DNA from: Paracoccaceae bacterium
GTDB lineage: Bacteria; Pseudomonadota; Alphaproteobacteria; Rhodobacterales; Rhodobacteraceae
Direction: 5' to 3'
DNA length: 7,679 nt
NCBI GenBank assembly: GCA_007128995.1
Contig: SKWJ01000228.1
Location: 1 to 7,679 of the forward strand
Position 1 is the first letter of the stretch. Each line of letters starts with the position of its first letter. A model generated the notes under the pieces. It was not told the origin of the DNA. It saw only the letters and a list, made by a program, of their open reading frames with translations, and made no database searches. The position numbers and the translations under genes were made by a program. Below are positions 1 through 5,892 of the stretch, piece by piece.

Positions 1-738
1 AGCGGAAATCTGGTCGGGCTGCTTGCCCTCTTTGGCTTTATCGCAGGCAGCTTTGCGGGCACTTTGCATCTGGGTTGGTGGGTTGGTCTGGGCAGCTTGC
101 CTACAGTGTCAGTACAAGGCCTTTTCGGTGCAAATCTGGGGCTGGTGGTCACATTGGCCGGGCTTGGGCTGGTGGGGGCGCTGACATTTCTGTACGCGGC
201 GCCCGGCAAACGCATGCCGCCAGGGCGGCTGTGGATCGCCGCCGCATTGATTGCCCTGCTGGCGCTGGCCAATCTTGTGATTGCAGGGCAGCCTTGGGGC
301 ATTGTCTATGGTCTTGGGCTTTGGGGGGCGAAACTTGCACAGGCAGGGGGCGCAGATCTGGCACACAGCGCGTTCTGGGCGGCACCGGGCAATGCCGAGC
401 GGCTGGCCTCTTCGGTTCTGACAGATGTCACGTCGCTGACGAATATCGGGCTCTTGATCGGCGCCTTTGCCGTGATGCGCTGGCGCGCACAGCCCGGCGC
501 ACAGACGCAAGCCCTGACACTTGGCTCTTACGGTGGGGTCGTGCTGGCGGCGCTGGTGCTGGGCTATTCAGCGCGGATGGCCTTTGGCTGCAATGTGGGC
601 GCGTTTTTCAGCGGCATTTCAACAGGCTCGGTGCATGGCTGGGTGTGGATGGTGGCAGCCTTTGCTGGCTCAATCCTTGGCATCAGGCTGCGGGCATGGG
701 TCTTGCGCCCTGTCGCATTGCGGGGGGCGGTGGCATGA
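1..738 (+). CDS. YeeE/YedE family sulfur-compound permease, C-terminal part
   Basis: The frame is open from the first base, so the 5' end is outside the window; 245 residues are visible and the TTG at 64 is not a credible start. The protein is a string of hydrophobic helices with short polar loops, as in an inner-membrane permease. The clearest family mark is the segment around visible residue 197, reading FGCNVGAFFSGISTGS followed by HGWVW. YeeE/YedE (TsuA-type) transporters carry this conserved cysteine in a GCN(V/I)G context plus an SG-rich loop, and the characterised member takes up thiosulfate through conserved cysteines. The substrate here is inferred to be thiosulfate or a related sulfur compound. 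The stop overlaps the next start by four bases (ATGA), so the two are probably co-translated. Family assignment is strong; substrate is not proven. Confidence 0.9.
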   Translation, partial: SGNLVGLLALFGFIAGSFAGTLHLGWWVGLGSLPTVSVQGLFGANLGLVVTLAGLGLVGALTFLYAAPGKRMPPGRLWIAAALIALLALANLVIAGQPWGIVYGLGLWGAKLAQAGGADLAHSAFWAAPGNAERLASSVLTDVTSLTNIGLLIGAFAVMRWRAQPGAQTQALTLGSYGGVVLAALVLGYSARMAFGCNVGAFFSGISTGSVHGWVWMVAAFAGSILGIRLRAWVLRPVALRGAVA

Positions 739-908
739 GCGCGCGTGTCTCTCGTCCAGTGGTTGGGTATCTGGCGCTCCTGAGTGTTGCGTTGATCCTC
801 GCAGTTGATCTTGCCACAAGCACACCGCCAGATCTCTTTTCCGCGCCATCAGCTTTCGCGCTCGGCTCTGGCCAGGCACCGGGCGGCGCGCATTGTTCGG
901 GCAGCTAG
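735..908 (+). CDS. Small single-helix membrane protein coupled to the YeeE/YedE gene
   Basis: A 57-residue protein starting at ATG 735, whose first bases overlap the TGA of the upstream permease gene (ATGA). This arrangement supports a real, translationally coupled gene. A longer open stretch in the same frame reaches back to 75, but that part is only the permease gene read out of frame. Residues 10-25 (VGYLALLSVALILAVD) form one hydrophobic helix after a short basic N-terminus. The tail is Ser/Ala/Gly/Pro-rich and ends in HCSGS, with a single cysteine at residue 54. It may be an accessory subunit of the transporter or a small lipid-facing protein. No family was recognised. Confidence 0.6.
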   Translation: MSARVSRPVVGYLALLSVALILAVDLATSTPPDLFSAPSAFALGSGQAPGGAHCSGS

Positions 909-914
909 CATCGC

Positions 915-946
915 AAAGCGTGCAGGCCGCGCTGCATCTTCGCTTT
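915..946 (+). terminator. Imperfect hairpin downstream of the permease operon
   Basis: Seven bases after the stop at 908, AAAGCG-TGCAG (915-925) can pair with CTGCA (932-936) and CGCTTT (941-946), leaving a 6-base loop and a 4-base bulge (TCTT). The right arm ends in TTT but there is no longer U-tract. It is placed correctly for a transcription end between convergent genes, but is weak as an intrinsic terminator. Confidence 0.35.
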
Positions 947-1022
947 AACGCAGATAAGATATCAGCTGAGGTGCTGGTTTAAATCTGTCATACCCATCAG
1001 CGCAAGCAACGACAGATGGCAA

Positions 1023-1063
1023 TCGGGGCGTCACGATGGTTTGATCACACACGCACGCCCCGA
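1023..1063 (-). terminator. Inverted repeat just past the 61-residue protein gene
   Basis: TCGGGGCGT (1023-1031) and ACGCCCCGA (1055-1063) are perfect 9-bp arms around a 23-base spacer, beginning six bases beyond the TAA stop of the minus-strand gene. A GC-rich stem in this position suits transcription termination between convergent genes. The long loop and the lack of a U-run make it only a candidate. A second, weaker inverted repeat (ATCTGTC 983-989 / GACAGAT 1011-1017) lies just beyond it, followed on the minus strand by TTTAAA. Confidence 0.35.
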
Positions 1064-1068
1064 CTATA

Positions 1069-1254
1069 TTACGACTGGTTGGTGTTTTCCGATGCGCGAA
1101 TTGCGGCCAGCCGTTCCGCGGCACCATCCCGCGACAGGCTGGATTTCGGCCCACCGCGTTTCATGCGTTCTTCCATGGCGCGCGATTGCAGATACCCGAA
1201 CACCATCACAAAGCCCATTGTGCCAAAAGTCAGAAATCCAAGTGCAAGATCCAT
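1069..1254 (-). CDS. 61-residue single-helix membrane protein, function unknown
   Basis: The ATG at 1254 is chosen because GGAGG sits six bases upstream on the minus strand; an in-frame extension to 1341 has no such site and codes for a poor sequence. Residues 3-20 (LALGFLTFGTMGFVMVFG) form one transmembrane helix. It is followed by a strongly charged cytoplasmic-type tail (MEERMKRGG, then RDGAAERLAAIRASE). The pattern is that of a small bacterial membrane peptide with a helical soluble tail. It stands alone, convergent with the permease pair. No family was recognised, but codon use and the strong ribosome site support a real gene. Confidence 0.65.
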   Translation of the reverse strand: MDLALGFLTFGTMGFVMVFGYLQSRAMEERMKRGGPKSSLSRDGAAERLAAIRASENTNQS

Positions 1255-1279
1255 TGTCAGCCTCCATTGGTTAACTGGT

Positions 1280-1350
1280 AGCGTTACGCTGTCAATGCGG
1301 CATCGGATTAGTTGGTTCTCATAAAAATACAATATTATCAATTGGATACA
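1280..1350 (-). promoter_or_regulatory. Upstream region of the 61-residue protein gene: AT-rich island and small palindrome
   Basis: An AT-rich stretch (about 1318-1350) stands out in otherwise GC-rich DNA and lies 65-95 bases before the start codon, where promoter or UP-element DNA is expected. Closer in, AGCGT-T-ACGCT (1280-1290) is an 11-base palindrome. On the minus strand it directly follows a TTGACA hexamer (1295-1290), but no acceptable -10 lies 16-18 bases further on. I can support promoter-like composition but not exact hexamers. Confidence 0.3.
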
Positions 1351-1456
1351 GTCGCATACCGATAATCAGGCATGCGTCGATCAGACGCTGTTGACGCTGA
1401 TTTCATCAATGATCCGGGCAGCTTCACAGCGCGCAGCGCTATCTGGAAAGGTCAAC

Positions 1457-1717
1457 TCACCGGATCGTGATAAGCACTGCTGCAAAATACAGCATCAGCC
1501 CAAGCGGGCCAAACTGCCCTGCAAACAATGCCAACAAAAACAGGTAGCCCAGAACACTCAGCGTGACCTCGGCCTGAATGCGCAAGGGTTGGCGGTCTAC
1601 TTTCGCTTCAACGGACGCAAAATCTTCGCCAGGCCATACTTGCGAAATCACAAGGATCGCGCTGTCGCGCGCGCGGACAGCAAGGCTTGGCAAATTCACC
1701 CGGTTCCGGCCTGACAT
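1457..1717 (-). CDS. 86-residue membrane protein at the end of the muramidase gene set
   Basis: The ATG at 1717 is chosen because AGAAGG lies five bases upstream on the minus strand. A TTG at 1780 would overlap the previous stop (TTGA) and add 21 residues, but has no ribosome site. The N-terminal half (1-50) is polar with short beta-like runs (AILVISQVW). Residues 52-84 (from VTLSVLGYLF to AAVLITI) are almost entirely hydrophobic, enough for one long helix or a tight pair around QFGPLG. The order polar domain then C-terminal membrane anchor is clear; function is unknown. It follows the five-helix membrane protein by 59 bases on the same strand, so it is probably in the same operon. Confidence 0.55.
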   Translation of the reverse strand: MSGRNRVNLPSLAVRARDSAILVISQVWPGEDFASVEAKVDRQPLRIQAEVTLSVLGYLFLLALFAGQFGPLGLMLYFAAVLITIR

Positions 1718-1776
1718 CCCAACCTTCTGAAAACGTATACAATGGTCCTCAGGGATATCGGTTTTTAAAGCGTGGA

Positions 1777-2682
1777 TCAAGGAGAGAGACGTTGCCTGTG
1801 CGGTTTGCGCAAGTGGGCATCGGCGTCACGCATCACGCGGCGCAGAAGCCGGAGGCCGAGGGTCAGCAGGAGAAGCGGCAAAACAAGCCCGATGAGCATA
1901 TCCATGGCCAGCGACTTGATGGCATAGATCTTGATCTGGCTTACGGAATGCCTGAGATTGGACGAGATTGACGCGTAGAACCGCTGGGCCACGTCACGGC
2001 TGGTCCAGGTGTCAAAGCCCGGCGGGCCTTCTGAGTCCGCGACGAGATGCGCATGCAGATTATCAGGCGCGTTGTCATGCGGCTGATAGCTCTCGAGGGG
2101 GATCAACGCAGCCAGACTTCCGGCAATGTTGACACTATAGGGCAGCAGCAGAAACACCGTCAGAAATGCAAGCGTCGTCACCCGTGCTGCGATGCCAAGA
2201 AGACTGCGCAGGATATGGTTTTTATGCAAAGGCGCGGCCAGAAGCGCCAGTGCCGTGCTCAGCAGCATCAACTGAAACAAGATCGGCGCGACGGCCGACG
2301 CAGCGATCAGAGCGAGCGCTATCGCTTCATAGAGCAGCACACCAATCCCCGCGCCAAGCAGCCCCCATTCGACTGCGCGCGTCAGCGGCGAGATCCCTTT
2401 TCCAGCGCCGATTTCCGCTGACACAAAGAACTCGAACCCGATCGATGCGCTTTCAACGATTTCAAGCACCGCGAGCACCTCGGCCAGCACGATCATGTCA
2501 TGCAACGCGGCTTCACGCGCGACGTCAAGATAGGCCGCATTCTCTGCCTCGATCTGGTTCGAGATCAGTGCAGCGCCCCAGTCGCGCGCTGTCTCGTTCT
2601 GCAAGACAACGACGATCGCGATCAGGGCCATGGCCAGCCCAAGCCGCAGGATCAGACGGATATTATCGGTCAAGACAGTCAT
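1777..2682 (-). CDS. Five-helix integral membrane protein coupled to the GH25 muramidase
   Basis: A 301-residue protein. The ATG at 2682 overlaps the TGA of the muramidase gene (ATGA); the frame is open further upstream to 2958, but that part is the muramidase gene out of frame. Likely membrane helices are near residues 9-27, 104-124, 126-150, 165-190 and 260-281. Between helices 1 and 2 is a helical, acidic segment (about 30-95, with NQIEAENAAYLDVAREAALHD-like composition). A polar loop of about 70 residues (195-258) separates helices 4 and 5. The C-terminus is very basic (RLLRRVMRDADAHLRKPHRQR), which should lie in the cytoplasm. Too many helices for a classical holin; no family was recognised. 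Tight coupling to a cell-wall hydrolase suggests an envelope role, perhaps controlling or positioning the enzyme. Confidence 0.75.
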   Translation of the reverse strand: MTVLTDNIRLILRLGLAMALIAIVVVLQNETARDWGAALISNQIEAENAAYLDVAREAALHDMIVLAEVLAVLEIVESASIGFEFFVSAEIGAGKGISPLTRAVEWGLLGAGIGVLLYEAIALALIAASAVAPILFQLMLLSTALALLAAPLHKNHILRSLLGIAARVTTLAFLTVFLLLPYSVNIAGSLAALIPLESYQPHDNAPDNLHAHLVADSEGPPGFDTWTSRDVAQRFYASISSNLRHSVSQIKIYAIKSLAMDMLIGLVLPLLLLTLGLRLLRRVMRDADAHLRKPHRQRLSP

Positions 2683-3464
2683 TGTGCATCCCCACAGAGC
2701 AAGGCCGCAAGTTGATCGGAGTCGCCGCCAAAAAGGTTCAGATCCACGGCGCCATCGACACCGGGAACCTGTCCGCGCTGGCTGTGTTGCCAGAAGCTCC
2801 AGTCCGGGGCGTTTTCGGGTGGATCCGGCTGATTGGCATATTGGGCATACCACAAGGGAAATTCTGCCAATGCGTTGTCCAGATGCGTCTGCCAGAATGA
2901 ACGGTTGGTATAGACCAATGGTCGACAGCCCGTCGCCTGTTCCACATGGTCGAGCCACATTCGTGCGGCTTTGGCGACATTGATCTGGTCGCCACGTTCT
3001 GGCGGCTTCTCAAGGTCGAGCACGGCAGGAAGCCAGCCGCGACCGACCGGGGCCGTGGCAAGGAAATGCTCGGCTTGTGCGACAGGGTCAACTGAAGGGT
3101 GAAAGAAATGATAGGCCCCTGCCAGCAGCCCGGCAGCCTTTGCCCCGCGCTGGTTGACGTCGAAGCGCGGGTCGACATAGCGCAGCCCCTCAGTGGCCTT
3201 GATAAAGGTGAAAGACATGCCAGAGGCGGCCACGCGTGCCCAGTCCACCTCGCCCTGGTAATGTGAGACATCAATGCCCTGCAGCGGCCCGCCGCTGCTT
3301 GCTGCGACGACATCACTGGCTTGAGCCGGTCTGTCCAGACCAGGAGAATCTGTTCGGTCGGCGACCCCACTTGGCGCGAGCGATGGACGTATGGCCATAA
3401 AGACCGCAATACCGGCAACTGCGACCAGAAACAGGAATTGATCCGAAGCGCTGTAATCCTGCAT
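2679..3464 (-). CDS. Membrane-anchored GH25 muramidase (lysozyme)
   Basis: A 261-residue protein that should cleave the beta-1,4 bond between N-acetylmuramic acid and N-acetylglucosamine in peptidoglycan. ATG 3464 has an AAGGAG site about eight bases upstream; the frame stays open to 3809 without a plausible start. Residues 10-26 (FLFLVAVAGIAVFMAIR) form one N-terminal helix that lacks a clear signal peptidase site, so it looks like an anchor with the catalytic domain in the periplasm. A Ser/Pro/Ala linker (27-60) follows. The GH25 domain (62-246) has GIDVSHYQG (Asp65), FIKATEG (88-93), YHFFHP (118-123), VLDLEKP with Asp150 and Glu152 (the catalytic DxE), LVYTN, PLWYAQYA, WQHS and VDLNLF. All key residues are present, so it should be active. 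It leads a minus-strand gene set. Confidence 0.92.
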   Translation of the reverse strand: MQDYSASDQFLFLVAVAGIAVFMAIRPSLAPSGVADRTDSPGLDRPAQASDVVAASSGGPLQGIDVSHYQGEVDWARVAASGMSFTFIKATEGLRYVDPRFDVNQRGAKAAGLLAGAYHFFHPSVDPVAQAEHFLATAPVGRGWLPAVLDLEKPPERGDQINVAKAARMWLDHVEQATGCRPLVYTNRSFWQTHLDNALAEFPLWYAQYANQPDPPENAPDWSFWQHSQRGQVPGVDGAVDLNLFGGDSDQLAALLCGDAQ

Positions 3465-3730
3465 CGCCTTTTCTCCTTGTCTGCGTTCGTCGCTCCGCGC
3501 CTCGATCCGGTCGCGGCTTGTGGCATGGGTCTTCGCCAGAAGGTTGCAAGCGCTCGTCTTGGCGATACGAATTCCCCCAGATGATTGCGTTGCAGAGAGA
3601 GCATCACCGCGAATCCGAATTGCGCCATGGCTGGGCCCAGTGTTTCTGATTGCGGCAACCTGTGACGGCTGAGGGAAATCGCACACTGGAACGCTTGTAC
3701 CCGATGAAGAGGCTATCAGACCAGAATCGC

Positions 3731-3758
3731 CATCTCTGTGCGCCAACGCACAGAGATG
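3731..3758 (+). terminator. Perfect 12-bp hairpin with T-tract
   Basis: CATCTCTGTGCG (3731-3742), loop CCAA, then CGCACAGAGATG (3747-3758) is a flawless 12-bp stem with a four-base loop. On the plus strand a TTTTT run follows at 3764-3768, five bases past the stem, so it reads as an intrinsic terminator of plus-strand transcription. No plus-strand gene ends nearby. It may therefore end a small RNA or an antisense transcript, or the palindrome may be a protein-binding site. On the minus strand it would lie in the distant leader of the muramidase gene and lacks a U-run. Confidence 0.5.
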
Positions 3759-3839
3759 ACAGGTTTTTCTGCTCAATCCGAAGGCAGCGCGCCCGAAGGA
3801 TACGCGCAAGGTTTTCGGCTATGATCGCGGTCCTTCGCC

Positions 3840-3950
3840 ATGTCGCAGAAAGGCAAGATCCATCAGGGCGCCTTTGCAACGATCCGTGATGCGGTGCTCG
3901 GACAACAGGGAAAGCTACCGAAAAGGCTTGTCCGGGATATCGACATTTGA
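3840..3950 (+). CDS. Possible 36-residue basic peptide, doubtful
   Basis: An ATG at 3840 opens a 36-residue frame beginning MSQKGKIHQGAF and ending in VRDIDI, with TGA at 3948-3950 falling inside the FNR-like site. Composition is plausible for a small basic protein (six Lys, two Arg) and it lacks the Arg/Ser/Pro/Cys bias of the shadow frames around it. There is no convincing ribosome site. It could be a leader peptide, a remnant of a gene, or chance. No family was recognised. Confidence 0.2.
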   Translation: MSQKGKIHQGAFATIRDAVLGQQGKLPKRLVRDIDI

Positions 3951-3960
3951 TCGGCATCAG
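3947..3960 (+). promoter_or_regulatory. FNR/FixK-type operator TTGAT-N4-ATCAG
   Basis: TTGATCGGCATCAG matches the FNR/FnrL/FixK consensus TTGAT-N4-ATCAA at nine of ten defined bases. Its centre (3953.5) is about 74 bases before the likely transcription start of the downstream regulator gene, a usual distance for an upstream activator site. The regulator encoded at 4093 has the matching E-x-x-S-R recognition helix, so autoregulation is possible; FnrL-type control is the alternative. Confidence 0.5.
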
Positions 3961-3993
3961 CGCAAACGCGCTACCGCATAACGTGTGCTGCCC

Positions 3994-4021
3994 TTGTCGT
4001 GGGCCAAAGCTCTGGTATGAT
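3994..4021 (+). promoter_or_regulatory. Sigma-70-type promoter of the Crp/Fnr gene
   Basis: TTGTCG (3994-3999) and TATGAT (4016-4021) are separated by 16 bases. The -10 differs from consensus at one base, and TTG-starting -35 elements are normal in alphaproteobacteria. Transcription would start near 4028, leaving a leader of about 65 bases. That leader can fold into a GC-rich stem (GGGGC at 4033-4037 with GCCCC at 4066-4070, extended by wobble pairs), leaving the ribosome site GAGAGGTGG free. Confidence 0.5.
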
Positions 4022-4092
4022 TTGCCATCTAGGGGGCTGACCTGAGATGCCTTGTCTTCGGGCTGGCCCCATTGTGCAGTGAGAGGTGGCCG

Positions 4093-4785
4093 ATGTTCGA
4101 CGACAGTGCCTTTCCGGGCATACCATTGCTGCGGGGTGTCACGGAAATGGATATAGAACGGCTTAAACTAAGGTTCATTCCAGTCAGAGTGTCGCAAGGG
4201 CAATGTGTTGTCTCGCTCGATGATCCGGGACGGGATGTCTTTTTCGTGCTGTCAGGGCGGCTTCTGGCTGTCCACTGGACCTTCGATGGCCGCGAGATCG
4301 TGTTCAGCCGGATCATGGCAGGCAGCCATCTGGGAGAGGTTGCAGCGCTCGATGGCAAGGCACGCTCGACCTCGGTTTATGCGCAGACCGAGTGCGAATT
4401 GTTGCGGTTGGATCAGGCCGGGTTCAAGCTTCTGGTGGATCGCGTGCCGATGGTGCGTGACCGTGTGTTTGCAAACCTATGTGCGCTTGTGCGCCAATTG
4501 ACGCGGCGTGCGAGCGAAATCCAGACACAGCCAGTCGAGGGCAGGTTGCGGCTTTTCCTTGCGCGGATCGCGCTGGAGTCACGATGCCTGCACCGCGGCG
4601 GGCTGATTGACCCTGCTCCGACCCATGCCGAGATTGCCAACTCCATCGGCGCGAATCGCGAGGCCGTCAGCCGCGGGCTGTCCGCGCTGGCGCGGCAAGG
4701 TATTCTCAAGACCGGGCGCAGCAAGATACACCTTCTGCAACCTGAGGCTCTGATGCCCGAGGGCGTGCCGCTCGATCCGGGTTGA
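4093..4785 (+). CDS. Crp/Fnr-family transcription regulator
   Basis: A 230-residue protein, the standard size for the family. ATG 4093 is chosen over a frame extension to 4072 because GAGAGGTGG precedes it. The N-terminal half is a cyclic-nucleotide-binding beta-roll: GRDVFFVLSGRLLAV (47-60), then a phosphate-binding cassette GEVAALDGKARSTSV (81-95) with Gly81, Glu82, Arg91 and Ser92, as in CRP. The dimer helix is about 106-142. The winged helix-turn-helix is 174-215 (THAEIANSIGANREAVSRGL), with Arg189, Glu190, Ser193 and Arg194. E-x-x-S-R is the FNR-type signature for TTGAT half-sites, whereas CRP has R-E-x-x-x-R with Gly before the last Arg. There is no N-terminal cysteine cluster, so it is not an FeS oxygen sensor. 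It probably binds a cyclic nucleotide; ligand and targets are unknown. It is divergent from the muramidase set and convergent with the toxin-like set. Confidence 0.92.
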   Translation: MFDDSAFPGIPLLRGVTEMDIERLKLRFIPVRVSQGQCVVSLDDPGRDVFFVLSGRLLAVHWTFDGREIVFSRIMAGSHLGEVAALDGKARSTSVYAQTECELLRLDQAGFKLLVDRVPMVRDRVFANLCALVRQLTRRASEIQTQPVEGRLRLFLARIALESRCLHRGGLIDPAPTHAEIANSIGANREAVSRGLSALARQGILKTGRSKIHLLQPEALMPEGVPLDPG

Positions 4786-5000
4786 ACAAGCGCGATCTTT
4801 CAGCCGGTTCAGAGAGGGTTGCGTGGATAAGGCCGACATTCCCTGTGTTTCAGGGTCTGAATTTGCACGTGAACCTGCGCAGAATTGGGCGCATGCGGGG
4901 GGATGACCTGCTTCATGGGCTGTTCGCGTGTCGGTTTATACGCTCCGGGTTGCGTGACGGACGACTTTGGCATGTGGTGACGATGGCGCGCGCAAGCACC
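4786..5000. other. Convergent intergenic region, nothing firm
   Basis: This 215-base stretch lies between the ends of the regulator and toxin-like genes. A short inverted repeat (CCCTG 4841-4845 / CAGGG 4851-4855) is the only stem I see and has no T-tract on either strand. An open frame from 4782 to 5021 on the plus strand has no ribosome site and unlikely composition. Confidence 0.5.
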
Positions 5001-5807
5001 TCAGGCTGTGATCTGGCGTAGCTGCCCCAGCGATGCCTTGAGCGCGTTGATATAGAGAACTGCATCCTCGGTGCCAGCGCCACTGACGAAATCCTTGTCA
5101 TTCTTCAGCTTGCCCTCGGCAATATTGACGGCATTGCGCGCATCCTGCACTGCCGCCCCAAGTTTTCCGATCGTGTCGCCAAGCTGATGCGCAAGTGACT
5201 GGGCATGCGCAGCATTGGCCATTTGTGATCTGAATTGCGCCACTTTCTGACGCGTGTCGGACAGCATGGCCTCGGTGGTTTTGCCCTTCTGGATAAGGCT
5301 TGCAAGCTCGGACGCCAGCTTGACAATCGGCAGGCCAAACGAAATGCCATTGATGACGTCTATGCGTTTTTGGATATGGGCAGCCTCGGTCTCATAATGC
5401 TGCTGCATGGATTGATATTTCTGCATGTCGCCAGACAGTTGTGCTGCGTATTGCGACAGGCTTGCGACATCCGTGTTGAACATGGTCCGGAACCCGGCCA
5501 TGTGCGTGTCCACATTGGTGATCTGAAAGCACAGATCATCAAGCTTCGCGTTCATGGCTTCCAGTTGTGTAACGAAGTCTTTCGGATCCGCCCCGGATTT
5601 CAGTTTGTCGCACATGTCACCAGCACTTGTTTCGGCTTCGGCTGCAAAGGCTGCGGCGGCTGCCTGCCAGTCGCTGAGTTCCGGGATTTCGCTCTGCTCA
5701 AAGCTGCTGGCATGTGTCACACACACGGCGATCGGCCCTGAGCCGCCCTGAAAGGCTGCGACACTATGGGCGATGGATTGGGTGTTCTGTATGGCTAAGG
5801 ACAGCAT
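5001..5807 (-). CDS. Helical protein, probable third component of an alpha-pore-forming toxin set
   Basis: A 268-residue protein with ATG at 5807 and GGAG six bases upstream. It has no signal peptide. After a short N-terminal part (1-40) it is almost all predicted helix: 45-70, 76-148 (long heptad-like runs such as DFVTQLEAMNAKLDDLCFQITNVDTHM), and 176-236. A single modestly hydrophobic, amphipathic stretch (152-172, starting VINGISFGLPIVKLASELAS) interrupts the helical pair at the place where ClyA/HBL-type toxins carry the head or tongue. Three cysteines (29, 66, 93) are unusual for an exported protein. It lies 85 bases after the 370-residue protein, with a strong hairpin between. Family membership is inferred from fold pattern and neighbours, not from a recognised motif. 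Confidence 0.55.
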   Translation of the reverse strand: MLSLAIQNTQSIAHSVAAFQGGSGPIAVCVTHASSFEQSEIPELSDWQAAAAAFAAEAETSAGDMCDKLKSGADPKDFVTQLEAMNAKLDDLCFQITNVDTHMAGFRTMFNTDVASLSQYAAQLSGDMQKYQSMQQHYETEAAHIQKRIDVINGISFGLPIVKLASELASLIQKGKTTEAMLSDTRQKVAQFRSQMANAAHAQSLAHQLGDTIGKLGAAVQDARNAVNIAEGKLKNDKDFVSGAGTEDAVLYINALKASLGQLRQITA

Positions 5808-5830
5808 GGCTCACTCCATATCTGGCAAGA

Positions 5831-5871
5831 GGGTTTGGGGACATGCAGGGCTGGTCCAAACCCAGCCCTGC
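5831..5871 (-). promoter_or_regulatory. Intercistronic hairpin with alternative pairing between toxin-like genes 2 and 3
   Basis: GCAGGGCTGG (5845-5854) and CCAGCCCTGC (5862-5871) form a perfect 10-bp stem with a 7-base loop, starting 21 bases past the upstream stop on the minus strand. The loop plus adjoining stem bases (CCAAACCC in plus orientation, 5856-5863) are also complementary over 8 bp to GGGTTTGG at 5831-5838, which lies between the stem and the next ribosome site. A pseudoknot or an alternative fold is therefore possible. There is no U-tract on the minus strand, so processing, RNA stability or translation control is likelier than plain termination. Confidence 0.6.
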
Positions 5872-5892
5872 CTGTATTTTCAGGTCGCCCGC

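Larger units (their letters stand above)
3465..4092. other. 628-base divergent intergenic region
   Basis: This separates the minus-strand muramidase set from the plus-strand regulator. Open frames here (for example 3604-3957 minus and 3650-3889 plus) have unlikely residue composition and no ribosome sites. What can be supported is a perfect hairpin (3731-3758), a possible very short ORF (3840-3950), an FNR-type operator (3947-3960), a promoter for the regulator (3994-4021) and a leader hairpin (4033-4070). No clear promoter hexamers were found for the muramidase gene, though its leader must start here. No tRNA, CRISPR array or transposon end was seen. Confidence 0.7.

Noticed and set aside
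996..1006. The word ATCAGCGCAA repeated near 996, 3956 and 7639
   Set aside because: Ten bases in three copies with irregular spacing and different contexts, one of them within a coding region; most likely chance and codon bias.
1267..1295. Consensus TTGACA on the minus strand before the 61-residue protein gene
   Set aside because: The base positions 16-18 further on give AACCAA-like sequence rather than a -10 element, and the start would be almost at the ribosome site.
1016..1324. Plus-strand frames opposite the 61-residue protein
   Set aside because: The minus-strand frame has a strong GGAGG site and a clear membrane helix; the plus frames look non-coding.
2166..2900. 244-residue plus-strand open frame opposite the membrane protein gene
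   Set aside because: Arg/Ser/Gln-rich antisense reading of the five-helix membrane protein gene, with no ribosome site.
2679..3464. GH25 gene as evidence for a prophage
   Set aside because: No tail, holin-sized, integrase or packaging gene is nearby. Anchored GH25 enzymes also occur as ordinary chromosomal genes, so a phage origin is not supported by this window.
2738..3658. 306-residue minus-strand open frame and other long frames over the muramidase gene
   Set aside because: It overlaps the clear GH25 gene in another frame and is rich in Arg, Pro and Trp with no domain, so it is a shadow of the GC-rich coding strand.
3604..3957. 117-residue minus-strand frame in the divergent intergenic region
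   Set aside because: Composition heavy in Arg, Ser, Trp and Cys, no ribosome site, and it would read through the perfect hairpin and the FNR-like site.
4841..4855. Short inverted repeat between the convergent regulator and toxin-like genes
   Set aside because: Only five base pairs and no T-tract on either strand, too weak to call a terminator.
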